Source: an uncultured Lachnospiraceae bacterium
Lineage (GTDB): Bacteria > Bacillota > Clostridia > Lachnospirales > Lachnospiraceae
Direction: 5' to 3'
Length of the DNA stretch: 64,000 bases
Assembly (NCBI GenBank): GCA_948473115.1
Contig: CAOKWI010000009.1
Coordinates: 1-64,000 of the forward strand
Shown: positions 43,465 through 52,697 of the stretch, in pieces
Position numbering within the stretch: the first letter of the stretch is position 1
How the letters are laid out: each line of letters opens with the position of its first letter
Notes under the pieces: model-generated
The model's input: only the letters and a program-made list of their open reading frames with translations
What the model was told of the DNA's origin: nothing
Databases searched by the model: none
Program-made: the position numbers and the translations under genes

Positions 43465-45405
43465 ATGAGTGATGTAAACAATAATCAGGGAACCTGGGCG
43501 GAACCGTCACAACCTTCCGCAGGCAATGGATATTCAGGTGCGCAGCAATCCTCGGCAGATATGACGGATAACACGGCTGGTACCCCGGCATCTGGAACTG
43601 GTACCCTGGCATCAGGCACTGGTACCCTGGCATCAGGCACTGGTACCCCGGCATCTGGCGCTGGTACCCTGGCATCGGCCACTGATACTTCGGCTCCAGC
43701 AGCCGGAGTATTTACCGGGCAGCCGGCTTCCGCTTTTGTGAACGGCACGGCTGCGCCCCAGCCCACACCGCCTGCTTTCGGGGCGGCGCCGGCGCCTTAC
43801 CCGGTGGTGCAGAACAGGCCCCGTCACGTGGATACGGAGGAGACAAAGCGTCTAAAAGAGAACTATCACTTTTTTGGAATGGCTTCCTTTCTCTATGCAG
43901 TGTTTTATGCCTTTTGCATGTTCCACAACGGATCGGGGGTGACGTACCCTTTTTTCGTGGCAGGCAGTCTCTTACTTTTGTGCTTATCTTTAGCAAAGTT
44001 AGGGATTACCTTAAAAAGCGGAAGCGTTTTTTATATGGTGAGCATGATGCTGCTTGGCATTTCCACCTTTCTCACTGACGATGGGCGTATTATCGCCTAT
44101 AACAAGCTGGGGATATTCCTGCTGATTATGAGCCTCCTGCTAAAGCAGTTTTTTGACACCTCCCAATGGAAGCTTGGGAAATATCTGGGAAGTATCATAC
44201 AGGCTGTTTTCATGAGTATCGGTGAACTGCCGCGGCCTGTGCAGGACGGAGCCGCTTATCAGAAGAACAGGAGCGGAAAAAGAAGCAGGACTACGGGGTA
44301 TATTTTAATCGGCCTTGCCATCTCCGTCCCGCTGCTGCTGGTGGTACTGGCCCTGCTTGCCAGCGCGGATGCGTATTTCCTGGAGATGGTGAAGAAGGTA
44401 TTCGGAAGCATCAATCTCCCTAACATGATGAACATTGCATTCCGGATCGCGTTTATGTTCTTTTTTTCCTATATGCTGACCTCATATCTCTGCAAGAGGC
44501 AGATCAAAGAGGAGGTGAAGGATCACCGCACCGGCGAACCGGTGATTGCAATTACCGTGACGGCCATGCTGACTTTTGTGTATCTGATCTTCTCTGTGGT
44601 GCAGATCGCGGGGCTGTTTCTGGGACAGTTAAAGCTGCCTGAGGGGTACACTTACGCAAAATATGCGAGACAGGGCTTTGCCCAGCTTCTGGTGGTGAGC
44701 ATTCTGAACCTGATCATTGTGCTGGTATGTGTGAGCTTTTTCCGTAGAAGCAAAGTCTTAAGGGTGATTCTGACAATGATGTCACTTTGCACCTTTGTCA
44801 TGATAGCATCCAGTGCCATGAGAATGTTCATTTACATCCGCTTTTATTATCTGACCTTCCTGAGAATCCTGGTGCTGTGGGCCCTTGCGCTGTTGACGGT
44901 GCTTTTCCTGGGGATCCTGATCAGCATCTATGCGGAAAGGTTTCCGCTGTTCCGCTACAGTATGGCGGTGGTGACGGTGCTTTATCTGGGGCTTTCCTTT
45001 GCCCATCCCGACTATATCATTGCCCGGGTGAACATTGCGAACACGAATGAGGAAAGCAGGCAGTGGTGGGTGGATGAAAGCGTGGCGCCTTACCATGACT
45101 TCACATATCTCAGCAGACTCAGCGCAGATGCGGCGCCGGCGCTGGTCCCCTATATGGAGGGTCTTGGATATGATTTCGCGGCGTTTGACAGTGAAAGCGC
45201 GCTGGCCTATGCGAAGGAGCAGCGTAAGGACAGCGAACCGCGTTATCTGCGCAGGCATGAGATCGGGGATTTCGGATACTGGTGGATGGAGAACCTGCAG
45301 GACCGCACGGAAAACTTTGGGATCAGGACCTTTAACCTGTCCCGGTATCATGCGATGCGGCTGATGGAGACAGGAACCGGAGGACTGTCTACGAATACAA
45401 AATGA
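43465..45405 (+). CDS. DUF4173 (DUF4153-like) membrane protein
   Basis: A 646-residue protein. Residues ~1-115 are a cytosolic Ala/Gly/Thr/Pro-rich region with five 7-residue units (GTLASGT-type) from a 21-bp minisatellite. Then about 12 transmembrane helices follow, with ARQGFAQLLVVSILNLIIVL typical of DUF4173. A C-terminal soluble tail begins near 530. AGGAG is 7 nt before the chosen start (an ATG 6 nt upstream is alternative). Function unknown; the family is often next to DUF2975/HTH genes. Confidence 0.8.
   Translation: MSDVNNNQGTWAEPSQPSAGNGYSGAQQSSADMTDNTAGTPASGTGTLASGTGTLASGTGTPASGAGTLASATDTSAPAAGVFTGQPASAFVNGTAAPQPTPPAFGAAPAPYPVVQNRPRHVDTEETKRLKENYHFFGMASFLYAVFYAFCMFHNGSGVTYPFFVAGSLLLLCLSLAKLGITLKSGSVFYMVSMMLLGISTFLTDDGRIIAYNKLGIFLLIMSLLLKQFFDTSQWKLGKYLGSIIQAVFMSIGELPRPVQDGAAYQKNRSGKRSRTTGYILIGLAISVPLLLVVLALLASADAYFLEMVKKVFGSINLPNMMNIAFRIAFMFFFSYMLTSYLCKRQIKEEVKDHRTGEPVIAITVTAMLTFVYLIFSVVQIAGLFLGQLKLPEGYTYAKYARQGFAQLLVVSILNLIIVLVCVSFFRRSKVLRVILTMMSLCTFVMIASSAMRMFIYIRFYYLTFLRILVLWALALLTVLFLGILISIYAERFPLFRYSMAVVTVLYLGLSFAHPDYIIARVNIANTNEESRQWWVDESVAPYHDFTYLSRLSADAAPALVPYMEGLGYDFAAFDSESALAYAKEQRKDSEPRYLRRHEIGDFGYWWMENLQDRTENFGIRTFNLSRYHAMRLMETGTGGLSTNTK
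43579..43683 (+). repeat. Five 21-bp in-frame repeats
   Basis: Units begin GGTACC and encode GTPASGT, GTLASGT, GTLASGT, GTPASGA and GTLASAT. They are nearly identical, so copy number is likely variable. Confidence 0.85.
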
Positions 45406-45499
45406 GACTCACTGTTACTGGAGTACTTGTGATGATGGTCAATGGACTGAGAAATGTATCTAATATTTGGCTTTAGTTTTGGATGGGAGGTGTGAGATT

Positions 45500-45904
45500 A
45501 TGAATTTCACTGTCTACGTAGGAATTGGAATTTTGCTTGTTTTAACGATAATCGGATTCCTTATTTTGCTAAGACACAATTCCTTTAAATCTGAAAATAG
45601 TAAAGGAATATATATTGTGACAGGGGCGCTGCAAGCGGTTCATATCATATTGTATTTGACAGGATTATTGGAGAAAATCGCTCAAATTAATGTGTATATT
45701 GCATTTGGAATTTGTGCTGTTGTTTCCATTGCATGTATTTTGATGTCTGGTTGGATGTTGCTGTCTTTTTCAAAGTATAAGCATGGAATAAAGTATCTGC
45801 TTATGTTTATTGCTATACTTCAAGTGATTAGTACGATTATTATATTTTTGTTGCCCGAAGCAGGTATTTCACCATTAATCCAATTTTCATTAAATATATC
45901 ATAA
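45500..45904 (+). CDS. Small four-helix membrane protein
   Basis: A 134-residue protein with four predicted transmembrane helices (FTVYVGIGILLVLTIIGFLI; VTGALQAVHIILYLTG; AVVSIACILMSGWMLL; LMFIAILQVISTIIIFLL). No family is recognised. GGGAGG lies about 10 nt before the start. Base composition is more AT-rich than its neighbours. Confidence 0.6.
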   Translation: MNFTVYVGIGILLVLTIIGFLILLRHNSFKSENSKGIYIVTGALQAVHIILYLTGLLEKIAQINVYIAFGICAVVSIACILMSGWMLLSFSKYKHGIKYLLMFIAILQVISTIIIFLLPEAGISPLIQFSLNIS

Positions 45905-45940
45905 GTACTTATTGAACAAACAGGTGGAATTTATTTTGCG

Positions 45941-47311
45941 TCATCTGCACAAGTTATTTTCGGACAGTTCTCCGGGCAGTCTCTTGGAAACCACAAGCCA
46001 GCTGACCGCCAGTATCACATCTGCGCCCAGCCAGGCGGCAATCTCGGCGTAGAAGATGCCTGTCTCTCCCACAGCCAGGGGCAGCAGGAGCGCAGTGCCC
46101 GTCCGCATGATAAATTCCGCAATGCCGGATGCCATGGGGAGCAGAGTGTTGCCAAGTCCCTGAATGCAGGAGCGGATCACATGAAGGATATAGAGAACGG
46201 GAAGGCAGACACTCATGACGGCAAGATAGAAATAGGCGATCTGCAGGGTCTGTGCAGTCTCCTCCGGCGTACCGGAGATAAACCAGCCTAAAATAGTCCT
46301 GCCGAACAGCAGCATGACTGCGGCGATCACAAGCGATGTTGCAATGGCGATCACAAGGGCAGAGCGTGTCCCCTGACGGATGCGCCTGCTCTTTCCTGCG
46401 CCCAGATTCTGTCCTACATAAGTAATCATGGCGTAGCCGTAGGAAGTGGCGGCAATCTCTAAGATACCGTAAAGCTTGTTGGTGGCGGTAAAGCCTGCGA
46501 TGAAAAGCACGCCGAAGCCGTTTACCACGAACTGCACGATCATACCGCCTATTGCAATGATACAGTTTTGGAATGCCATGGGAAAGCCCAAAGCCATCAG
46601 CCTTCCGCCCAGCTTTGCCTCCATTCGGAAATCGGAAGCCGACATTTGGAGGATCTCAATCCTGCGGATGTGAGTAAGACAGAACAATCCCGACACAAGC
46701 TGGGCGATCAGTGTTGCAGCCGCAGCACCGGCGATCCCCCAGTGAAGGACCAGCACGAACAGCAGATCCAGAGCGATATTGGTAAAGGAAGCCACCACCA
46801 TGGCCCGCAGGGGAGTCTGGCCGTCGCCCAGGGAGCGGAGAACGCTGGCAAAAAAATTGTATGCCATGACGATGGGCAGTCCCAGAAACATGATCCGCAG
46901 ATACAGCAGTGCGTTGCCCATGATGTCGTCGGGAGTCTGCAGCAGTGTCAGCACAGGACGGGCGGTCAGTTGTCCTGCCATGACCAGCACCAGGGAGGAG
47001 ACCAGGGCGAGAATGCAGGAATTGCCAATGACCTTTCGCAGGCTGTCATGTTTCCCGGCGCCGAATTCCTGCGCCATCCGGATGGCAAAGCCCTGTGCAA
47101 AGCCCTGTACGATGCCCAGCATCATCCAGTTCATCCAATCCGAAGCGCCCAGTGCCGCGAGTGCGCCCACCCCCAGATATTTCCCCACCACCATGGTGTC
47201 TACCACCGTATACAACTGCTGAAAGACGTTGCCTGCCATCAGGGGCAGCGCAAAGGTCAGGATCAGTTTTCCGGGATTTCCCTCTGTCATGGTCTTAATA
47301 CGTTTGTTCAT
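45941..47311 (-). CDS. MATE-family efflux transporter
   Basis: A 456-residue MATE exporter with twelve transmembrane helices. The start motif is GNPGKLILTFALPLMAGNVF followed by QQLYTVVDTMVVGKYLG, and there is internal pseudo-duplication. It probably exports cationic drugs with Na+ or H+ coupling. GGAGAG is about 5 nt before the start at 47311; a longer frame to 47335 is less likely. Transcribed alone. Confidence 0.9.
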   Translation of the reverse strand: MNKRIKTMTEGNPGKLILTFALPLMAGNVFQQLYTVVDTMVVGKYLGVGALAALGASDWMNWMMLGIVQGFAQGFAIRMAQEFGAGKHDSLRKVIGNSCILALVSSLVLVMAGQLTARPVLTLLQTPDDIMGNALLYLRIMFLGLPIVMAYNFFASVLRSLGDGQTPLRAMVVASFTNIALDLLFVLVLHWGIAGAAAATLIAQLVSGLFCLTHIRRIEILQMSASDFRMEAKLGGRLMALGFPMAFQNCIIAIGGMIVQFVVNGFGVLFIAGFTATNKLYGILEIAATSYGYAMITYVGQNLGAGKSRRIRQGTRSALVIAIATSLVIAAVMLLFGRTILGWFISGTPEETAQTLQIAYFYLAVMSVCLPVLYILHVIRSCIQGLGNTLLPMASGIAEFIMRTGTALLLPLAVGETGIFYAEIAAWLGADVILAVSWLVVSKRLPGELSENNLCR

Positions 47312-47541
47312 GTGTCTCTCCGATATTCTTATCATACATTATTAGTAAATATATCATTATCAGTGTACCTATTATAGCATAAAAACCCCTGCTGCAATTT
47401 TTTTGTTTGAATAAATCAAAACCAGTGTCAAAATTATATTTTGTATGTTATGATTATTTATATTTCCTGTTGGACGGGGAATGGTGTTATAATAGCTGCA
47501 GGAAAAAGTAAGCGGCGGCATGACCGGCGCGGAGGAATAAA

Positions 47542-49422
47542 ATGAGATCTTTTGAAGAATTGGAGCAGTTTTTCGGAAAATGTGAACAGGCGTATTTTGT
47601 AACCACACTGCCTTTTTCGGAGGACGCTGTTCTGGTGTATGGAAATAGCGCTGCCGCTGCCCTGACGGGTATCAATATGAAGGAAATAGCGGGACACAGG
47701 GTAAAGGATCTGGGCGGGCATTGGAAGGATAAAAGGCATATGTACAGTTCCGTCTTTGACGGCGATCTCTGTCTTACCGTGATCGTAGACATGGCGGAGG
47801 CAGAGATAAGGGCGGAGGAAACTCATGAGGAATACCGCAGGAATATGGAGAAAGCGCTTGAGGCAGCCAATGAGGCCAACCAGGCGAAGACCAAGTTCCT
47901 GTCGGAAATGTCCCATGACATCCGCACGCCCATGAACGCCATTGTGGGCATGACGGATATCGCCCTGAAATATGTGGAGGACAGCAGGCGGACGGAGGAC
48001 TGCCTAAAGAAGATCAAGATCGCCTCCGGCCATCTGATGGGACTGATCAATGAGGTGCTGGACATGTCCAGGATTGAAAGCGGTAAGCTCACTCTAAACC
48101 TGGATGATTTTCGGCTGACAGACCTGATTCACTCTATCATGATCGTTATGAAGCCCCAGGCCGAGAAAAAGAAGATCCTTTTTCAGCTGGAACTGGGTGA
48201 AATCCTGTACGAAAACCTGCAGGGCGATGCCATGCGCATTCAGCAGATCTATATCAATCTTTTGTCCAATGCGGTCAAGTATACGCAGGAGGGCGGAAAT
48301 GTGCGCATGAAGCTGCACCAGGAGCAGGGAGAAAACGGAATGGTACGCCTCATGGCCGAAGTGGAGGACAACGGTATCGGCATGACGCCGGAGTTTGTGG
48401 AGCGCATTTTTGATCCGTTTGAGCGGGAGAGGAACACCACCTTCAGCAAGATTGAGGGAACCGGCCTGGGAATGAGCATTACCAAAAAGCTTGTGGAAAT
48501 GATGCAGGGTGAAATCCGTGTGGAGAGCAGTAAGGGGAAAGGCAGCAAGTTCAGTGTGTGCCTGCAGGTGGAGCTTTCGGATAAGGGCGCTGCCTTTGAA
48601 AAAAATGCCCTGGCCGGGCGGCGCGTGCTGGTATTGCAGGGAGTGGAGGAAGAATTGAAGCGGCTCCCCGGAATGCTGAGACACCTTGGTATGGAAGTGG
48701 ACGAGGCTTCCCGCGGTATGGAGGCGGTGGATCTGATCAATGATGCCGACATTGAGGGAGCGGACTATTTTGCCATGCTTACCGGCGGCAGGCTTGCCGA
48801 CATGGAGATTTCCCTTTTTCTGCCGGAGGTCCGTGCGAGAAAGGGGAAAGATTTTCCCATACTGCTTTTGTCGGAGAACGACTGGTCGGAAGAGGAGTAT
48901 TTGCTGAAGCAGGCCGGAGTGACCTCCTTTGTCCCGCTGCCTTTGTCCGAAGGCCGTCTGTCCCAGGTACTGTACGCCTGCACCGAGGAAGGCAGGAGCA
49001 GTCAGGCCCGGGCGGAAAGCAGGCTCGAGAGGAGTTACCAGAGCAGCCGTATTCTTCTGGTGGAGGACAATGAACTGAACATGGAGATCGCACTGGAAAT
49101 CCTGGGAAGCACAGGAGTGCAGATCGATACGGCATACAATGGCAGGGAAGCGGTGGAGGCTTTCCGCGGGAAACCGGAATTTTACTATAAGCTGATTTTT
49201 ATGGATATTCAGATGCCTGTCATGGATGGACTGGAGGCTACAAGGCAGATCCGCGCCATGGAGAGGGCCGATGCGTCTGCGGTGACCATCGTTTCCATGA
49301 CCGCGAATGCTTTCGCGGAGGACAGACAGCGGTCTATTGAGGCGGGAATGAATGCCCATATTACAAAACCTCTTGACGTGGAGCAGCTGCTGGAGTGCCT
49401 TGATCGGTGGTGTGGGAGGTAA
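47542..49422 (+). CDS. Hybrid sensor histidine kinase / response regulator
   Basis: A 626-residue cytoplasmic hybrid kinase. Residues 1-85 form a PAS-like sensor. HisKA has H125 in FLSEMSHDIRTPMNAIVG. HATPase_c motifs are NLLSNAVKYT, VEDNGIGM and GTGLGMSI. A first receiver-like domain (about 355-480) lacks a clear phospho-Asp and looks degenerate. The final receiver (about 505-626) has ILLVEDNELN and LIFMDIQMPVMDG. There is no transmembrane segment. GGAGG is 6 nt upstream. It is followed after 2 nt by an HD-GYP-like gene, suggesting a link to cyclic-dinucleotide signalling. Confidence 0.9.
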   Translation: MRSFEELEQFFGKCEQAYFVTTLPFSEDAVLVYGNSAAAALTGINMKEIAGHRVKDLGGHWKDKRHMYSSVFDGDLCLTVIVDMAEAEIRAEETHEEYRRNMEKALEAANEANQAKTKFLSEMSHDIRTPMNAIVGMTDIALKYVEDSRRTEDCLKKIKIASGHLMGLINEVLDMSRIESGKLTLNLDDFRLTDLIHSIMIVMKPQAEKKKILFQLELGEILYENLQGDAMRIQQIYINLLSNAVKYTQEGGNVRMKLHQEQGENGMVRLMAEVEDNGIGMTPEFVERIFDPFERERNTTFSKIEGTGLGMSITKKLVEMMQGEIRVESSKGKGSKFSVCLQVELSDKGAAFEKNALAGRRVLVLQGVEEELKRLPGMLRHLGMEVDEASRGMEAVDLINDADIEGADYFAMLTGGRLADMEISLFLPEVRARKGKDFPILLLSENDWSEEEYLLKQAGVTSFVPLPLSEGRLSQVLYACTEEGRSSQARAESRLERSYQSSRILLVEDNELNMEIALEILGSTGVQIDTAYNGREAVEAFRGKPEFYYKLIFMDIQMPVMDGLEATRQIRAMERADASAVTIVSMTANAFAEDRQRSIEAGMNAHITKPLDVEQLLECLDRWCGR

Positions 49423-49424
49423 GC

Positions 49425-51431
49425 ATGCAGCAATATCAGGAAGAATACATTGCAAATACCAGAAATCTCATAGAACTGATGCGGCATAAAAGAACTGCCG
49501 GGATGCCGCCGGAAGAGAAGGACTGCCGGAATGGGCAGCAGGGAAACCAGACAGGGCGGCAGGGAAACCGGGCGGAGCAGCAGGAAAGCCAGACAGGATT
49601 GCAGGGCAACCGGGCGGGGCAGCAGGAAAGCCAGACAGGGCGGCAGGGAAACCGGGCGGAGCAGCAGGAAAGCCAGACAGGATTGCAGGGCAACCAGACG
49701 GGGCAGCAGGGAAATCCGACAGAACTGCAAAAGAGCCGGGCGGTGAGGGAGATTCGGGAAAGAAACACCAGGATCCTGCGGGAAAACCTGATTCCGACCC
49801 TGGATGATATCCTTACCGTCAGCCGGGAGGACATAGACTCCCTGGTGGAGTTCGCGGACACATTAATGCGGCTCGGGCTGGATGCCGGCGTGCGCTATTA
49901 TATCTGTAAGGCTCTGGTATCCTATGCGAGAGTGAAGGAAGAGAGAAACCTTCTGATCAAGGAGCTCTATATGACCGGGATGGCGCTTTTCGGGCTCAAG
50001 AATATCTCGGGGGACAAAAATGACGGGCAGTTCTGCTGGAAAATGCAGATGGTATTCGGCGAGGCGGCAGGTTATATTCGAATCTATGACAAAATTGAGG
50101 ATGCGGAGACAAGGGGCTATATCCACCGCTCCATGGGAAATCTGGCCCTGGGGCTCTCAGGGCGTGACGGTAAGACGGCGGAGCGGAAAATGGAAGTGAT
50201 CAGACGCTCCCTGCAGGTGCTGACGGATCCCGTTTATCAGCGGAAGACCCCGGAGCTGCCATGGGAGACCTATATTTATAAACAGCATCAGGAGCGGACT
50301 ACGCTGATGGAGTATCTGCGGAGCGGAGAGGTTACGGCCAGGATCGTCGGCGAGGTCATGGAGTCCGCCCAGTATGTCTATGACAGGCAGATGGAAAATG
50401 CAAGGGAAAAGGGAATGCCGCTGGAGGCGCGGTGGCTTCATAACTATTATGCGGCATCCTATTACTGTGGAGTATATACTCTGCCGGAGCTGCTGCACAG
50501 GCTGGAAGGGGTATACGCATCGGTGTCCTTCGCGGACTACAGCGCCAACGGGATGTACGGCAATATTTACCTTCCGCAGTTTTACTCTGTCTATGTGTCC
50601 AAGGACCCGGAAATGCTGGAGAGGAAGAGGCCGGTTGTGCTGATGATGTACCGCCGGGTGGCGGAGTATTTGAAGCATGTGCCGCTGGGGGAGGACAGGG
50701 ATAAGCTGTTCTTTTATGTGAGGGGCAGTCTGGCGGCCTATATAGAATATCCGGGGGATAACTGTTTTCTGGATTACGTGAAGGAGGTAACCGCCGGCAG
50801 GCGGCCGGAAGCCTATGCACATTCCTGCCGGGTGGCGGAAATGGCTTTGTGCATCCTGGAAGAGATGATGGCGGAAATGCCCGGGCAGCTTCTGGGGATC
50901 AGGGGCATCCGGGATGTTCGGGAGCTTGAGGAGCGCAGGGAGGAGCTCAAGAGCTTCCTGCATGACTGCTGCGTCCTGCGCAATGTGGGAAAGCTGGAGA
51001 TGCTGGAGCTTTATGAAGTTTCGGGCCGGAGCTGGTTCGCGGAGGAGGAAGAGCTGCATCGCACCCATCCGCTCCTTGGAAGAAACATACTGTCCCGATG
51101 CGATTCCACAAAGGATCTGGCGCCGGTGGTTCTGGGACATCACAGATGGTATGACGGGCAGGGCGGCTTTCCGGAGGAGTATCACCGGGAGGAAGAGCAG
51201 GATGCGGTGCTGACGGACATTGTGAGTGTCGCGGATTTCATGGGAAACGGTTTCGGCCGGGAGGGGGACGGACAGGCGGAGGAAAACGGTCTGGAGGAAA
51301 CCAATTCGGAGGAAATCGGTTTGGATGAGTTGCTGCGGCACCTGCAATCATTCAGCGGCACCAGGTTTTCGCCGTATGTGGTGGAAGCAGCGGAAAGGTG
51401 TTTTTTCAAGGCAGCGTGCCCGGAAGGGTGA
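49425..51431 (+). CDS. HD-GYP-like phosphohydrolase with repeat-rich N-terminus
   Basis: A 668-residue protein. Near the N-terminus are four 14-residue units (QTGRQGNRAEQQES-like) encoded by a 42-bp minisatellite at 49548-49715. A large helical, TPR-like middle region follows. The C-terminal HD-GYP-like domain (about 460-668) has HSCRVAEMAL, FLHDCCVLRNVGKLEMLELY, HRTHPLLGRNIL and VLGHHRWYDGQGGFP, where the GYP motif is GGFP. It may hydrolyse c-di-GMP or related nucleotides, though the variant motif leaves this open. GGGAGG is 5 nt before the start, and the gene follows the hybrid kinase by 2 nt. Confidence 0.82.
   Translation: MQQYQEEYIANTRNLIELMRHKRTAGMPPEEKDCRNGQQGNQTGRQGNRAEQQESQTGLQGNRAGQQESQTGRQGNRAEQQESQTGLQGNQTGQQGNPTELQKSRAVREIRERNTRILRENLIPTLDDILTVSREDIDSLVEFADTLMRLGLDAGVRYYICKALVSYARVKEERNLLIKELYMTGMALFGLKNISGDKNDGQFCWKMQMVFGEAAGYIRIYDKIEDAETRGYIHRSMGNLALGLSGRDGKTAERKMEVIRRSLQVLTDPVYQRKTPELPWETYIYKQHQERTTLMEYLRSGEVTARIVGEVMESAQYVYDRQMENAREKGMPLEARWLHNYYAASYYCGVYTLPELLHRLEGVYASVSFADYSANGMYGNIYLPQFYSVYVSKDPEMLERKRPVVLMMYRRVAEYLKHVPLGEDRDKLFFYVRGSLAAYIEYPGDNCFLDYVKEVTAGRRPEAYAHSCRVAEMALCILEEMMAEMPGQLLGIRGIRDVRELEERREELKSFLHDCCVLRNVGKLEMLELYEVSGRSWFAEEEELHRTHPLLGRNILSRCDSTKDLAPVVLGHHRWYDGQGGFPEEYHREEEQDAVLTDIVSVADFMGNGFGREGDGQAEENGLEETNSEEIGLDELLRHLQSFSGTRFSPYVVEAAERCFFKAACPEG
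49548..49715 (+). repeat. Four 42-bp tandem repeats
   Basis: Units start at 49548, 49590, 49632 and 49674. Units 1 and 3 are nearly identical to each other, as are 2 and 4, showing a higher-order 84-bp duplication. All are in frame. Confidence 0.88.
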
Positions 51432-51545
51432 GCGAAGGAGGCAGAAGGCGTTTTTTGAAGCAGCGTGTCTGGAAGGGTGAGCGGAAGCGGTGGAAAGGCG
51501 CCTTTTTGAAGAAGCGTGTCCGGAAGGGCGAATGGAAGTGCCAGA
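51397..51545 (+). repeat. Three ~50-bp repeats spanning the stop codon
   Basis: GGAAGGGTGA or a variant recurs at 51422, 51471 and 51522 within ~49-51 bp units. Each unit encodes an FFKAACPEG-like tail. The first supplies the real stop at 51431; the others lie downstream in shifted frames. Confidence 0.75.
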
Positions 51546-51592
51546 AAATGTTTCAGCGGGATATTGGGACACCGGATGGAGGAATGATAGAA

Positions 51593-52036
51593 ATGACAGA
51601 AGTCAGGTTTTACGAAAATGCAGAGGATGCATTGCTGGAATTTGCTGTGATCATATCCAAAACAGAAAATCAATATGTCTTTTGCAAACACAGGGACAGG
51701 GAGACCTGGGAAGTCCCCGGAGGCCACAGGGAACCCGGGGAAACCATCATGGAAACGGCAAGGCGGGAACTGTATGAGGAAACGGGAGCCCTGGAATTTG
51801 ACATAGAGCCTGTCTGCGTATATTCCGTTGTCAGACCGGATCAGGCTGATGATCGGGAATCCTTCGGGATGCTGTTTTATGCGGATATCAAACGCTTTGA
51901 GGCGGAACTGCACAGTGAGATAGAGAAAATTGTGATAACGGACGAACTGCCGGAGCGGTGGACCTATCCCGATATCCAGCCTTATCTGATGAAAGAGGCA
52001 GAGAGACGTGGCTATTTATCAGCGGGTCGCCGGTAA
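51593..52036 (+). CDS. NUDIX hydrolase
   Basis: A 147-residue NUDIX enzyme. The box GGHREPGETIMETARRELYE (then ETGA) fits GX5EX7REUXEEXGU. It probably hydrolyses a nucleoside-diphosphate derivative; substrate unknown. The start at 51593 has GGAGG 10 nt upstream. In-frame codons reach back into the tandem repeat, but that region is unlikely to be translated as part of this gene. Confidence 0.9.
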   Translation: MTEVRFYENAEDALLEFAVIISKTENQYVFCKHRDRETWEVPGGHREPGETIMETARRELYEETGALEFDIEPVCVYSVVRPDQADDRESFGMLFYADIKRFEAELHSEIEKIVITDELPERWTYPDIQPYLMKEAERRGYLSAGRR

Positions 52037-52163
52037 AATAAGGAAATATGGAACTCAAATGGTTGACAGAGAACTACTTCGAAAAAAGATAATGCCTCGG
52101 AAAACCCAAAATCTGATTTCAGAGGTTGAGGGAATCATAATTTTATAATTTGAAGAGCAATAC

Positions 52164-52505
52164 ATGCTTGATAAAAATATACTGCAAAATATAGGATATT
52201 TTAATTCTACTAAACCTCCAGATTCAATGATATGGTATTTGTCGAAAGAAGGGGAGATTGTTGATTGGATCATTGATGTCATGGATATCGAGATTGCTTC
52301 TTTTTATTATTTGTTGGTTAGTGATAGTTTGGCTAAAATACAAGTTAAGGATTGTAAAAAGGCGGTTAGAGATTTATGGAACAAAATAAATCCACGTTCC
52401 AAAGGGTTTATTTTAATGAGCGAAGATAAGAGAACGATGTATGAAATTGGAACTGATTCTCGTGACGAAAGCCATATTCTATATGATATATATTGTTTGG
52501 GTTAA
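52164..52505 (+). CDS. Hypothetical protein in AT-rich island
   Basis: A 113-residue protein without recognised family (DKNILQNIGYFNSTKPPDSM; GFILMSEDKRTMYEIGTDSR). The ribosome site is weak. Its AT-rich codon use matches the following ATPase gene, so it may belong to the same acquired island. Function unknown. Confidence 0.5.
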   Translation: MLDKNILQNIGYFNSTKPPDSMIWYLSKEGEIVDWIIDVMDIEIASFYYLLVSDSLAKIQVKDCKKAVRDLWNKINPRSKGFILMSEDKRTMYEIGTDSRDESHILYDIYCLG

Positions 52506-52697
52506 TATGAAAATGAGAGAAGATTAACTCCAGAAAGATACTCGAATAAGTTGACTGATGAAAATAAAATTGTTAATATTACATCGTACACAACATAATG
52601 TTTGCGGGTACGCAAGGAAATTAAAGAATGAATGGTATTCTTTAGCATATATAATAATAGTTTGTATATGCTGAAGGTGGTGAAAGAGGTGCAGAAA

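Noticed and set aside
48094..49455. Long minus-strand open frame (453 codons)
   Set aside because: Antisense shadow of the hybrid kinase; no family features.
49548..49715. CRISPR-like array
   Set aside because: Units are directly adjacent without unique spacers and are in frame inside a gene, so this is a minisatellite.
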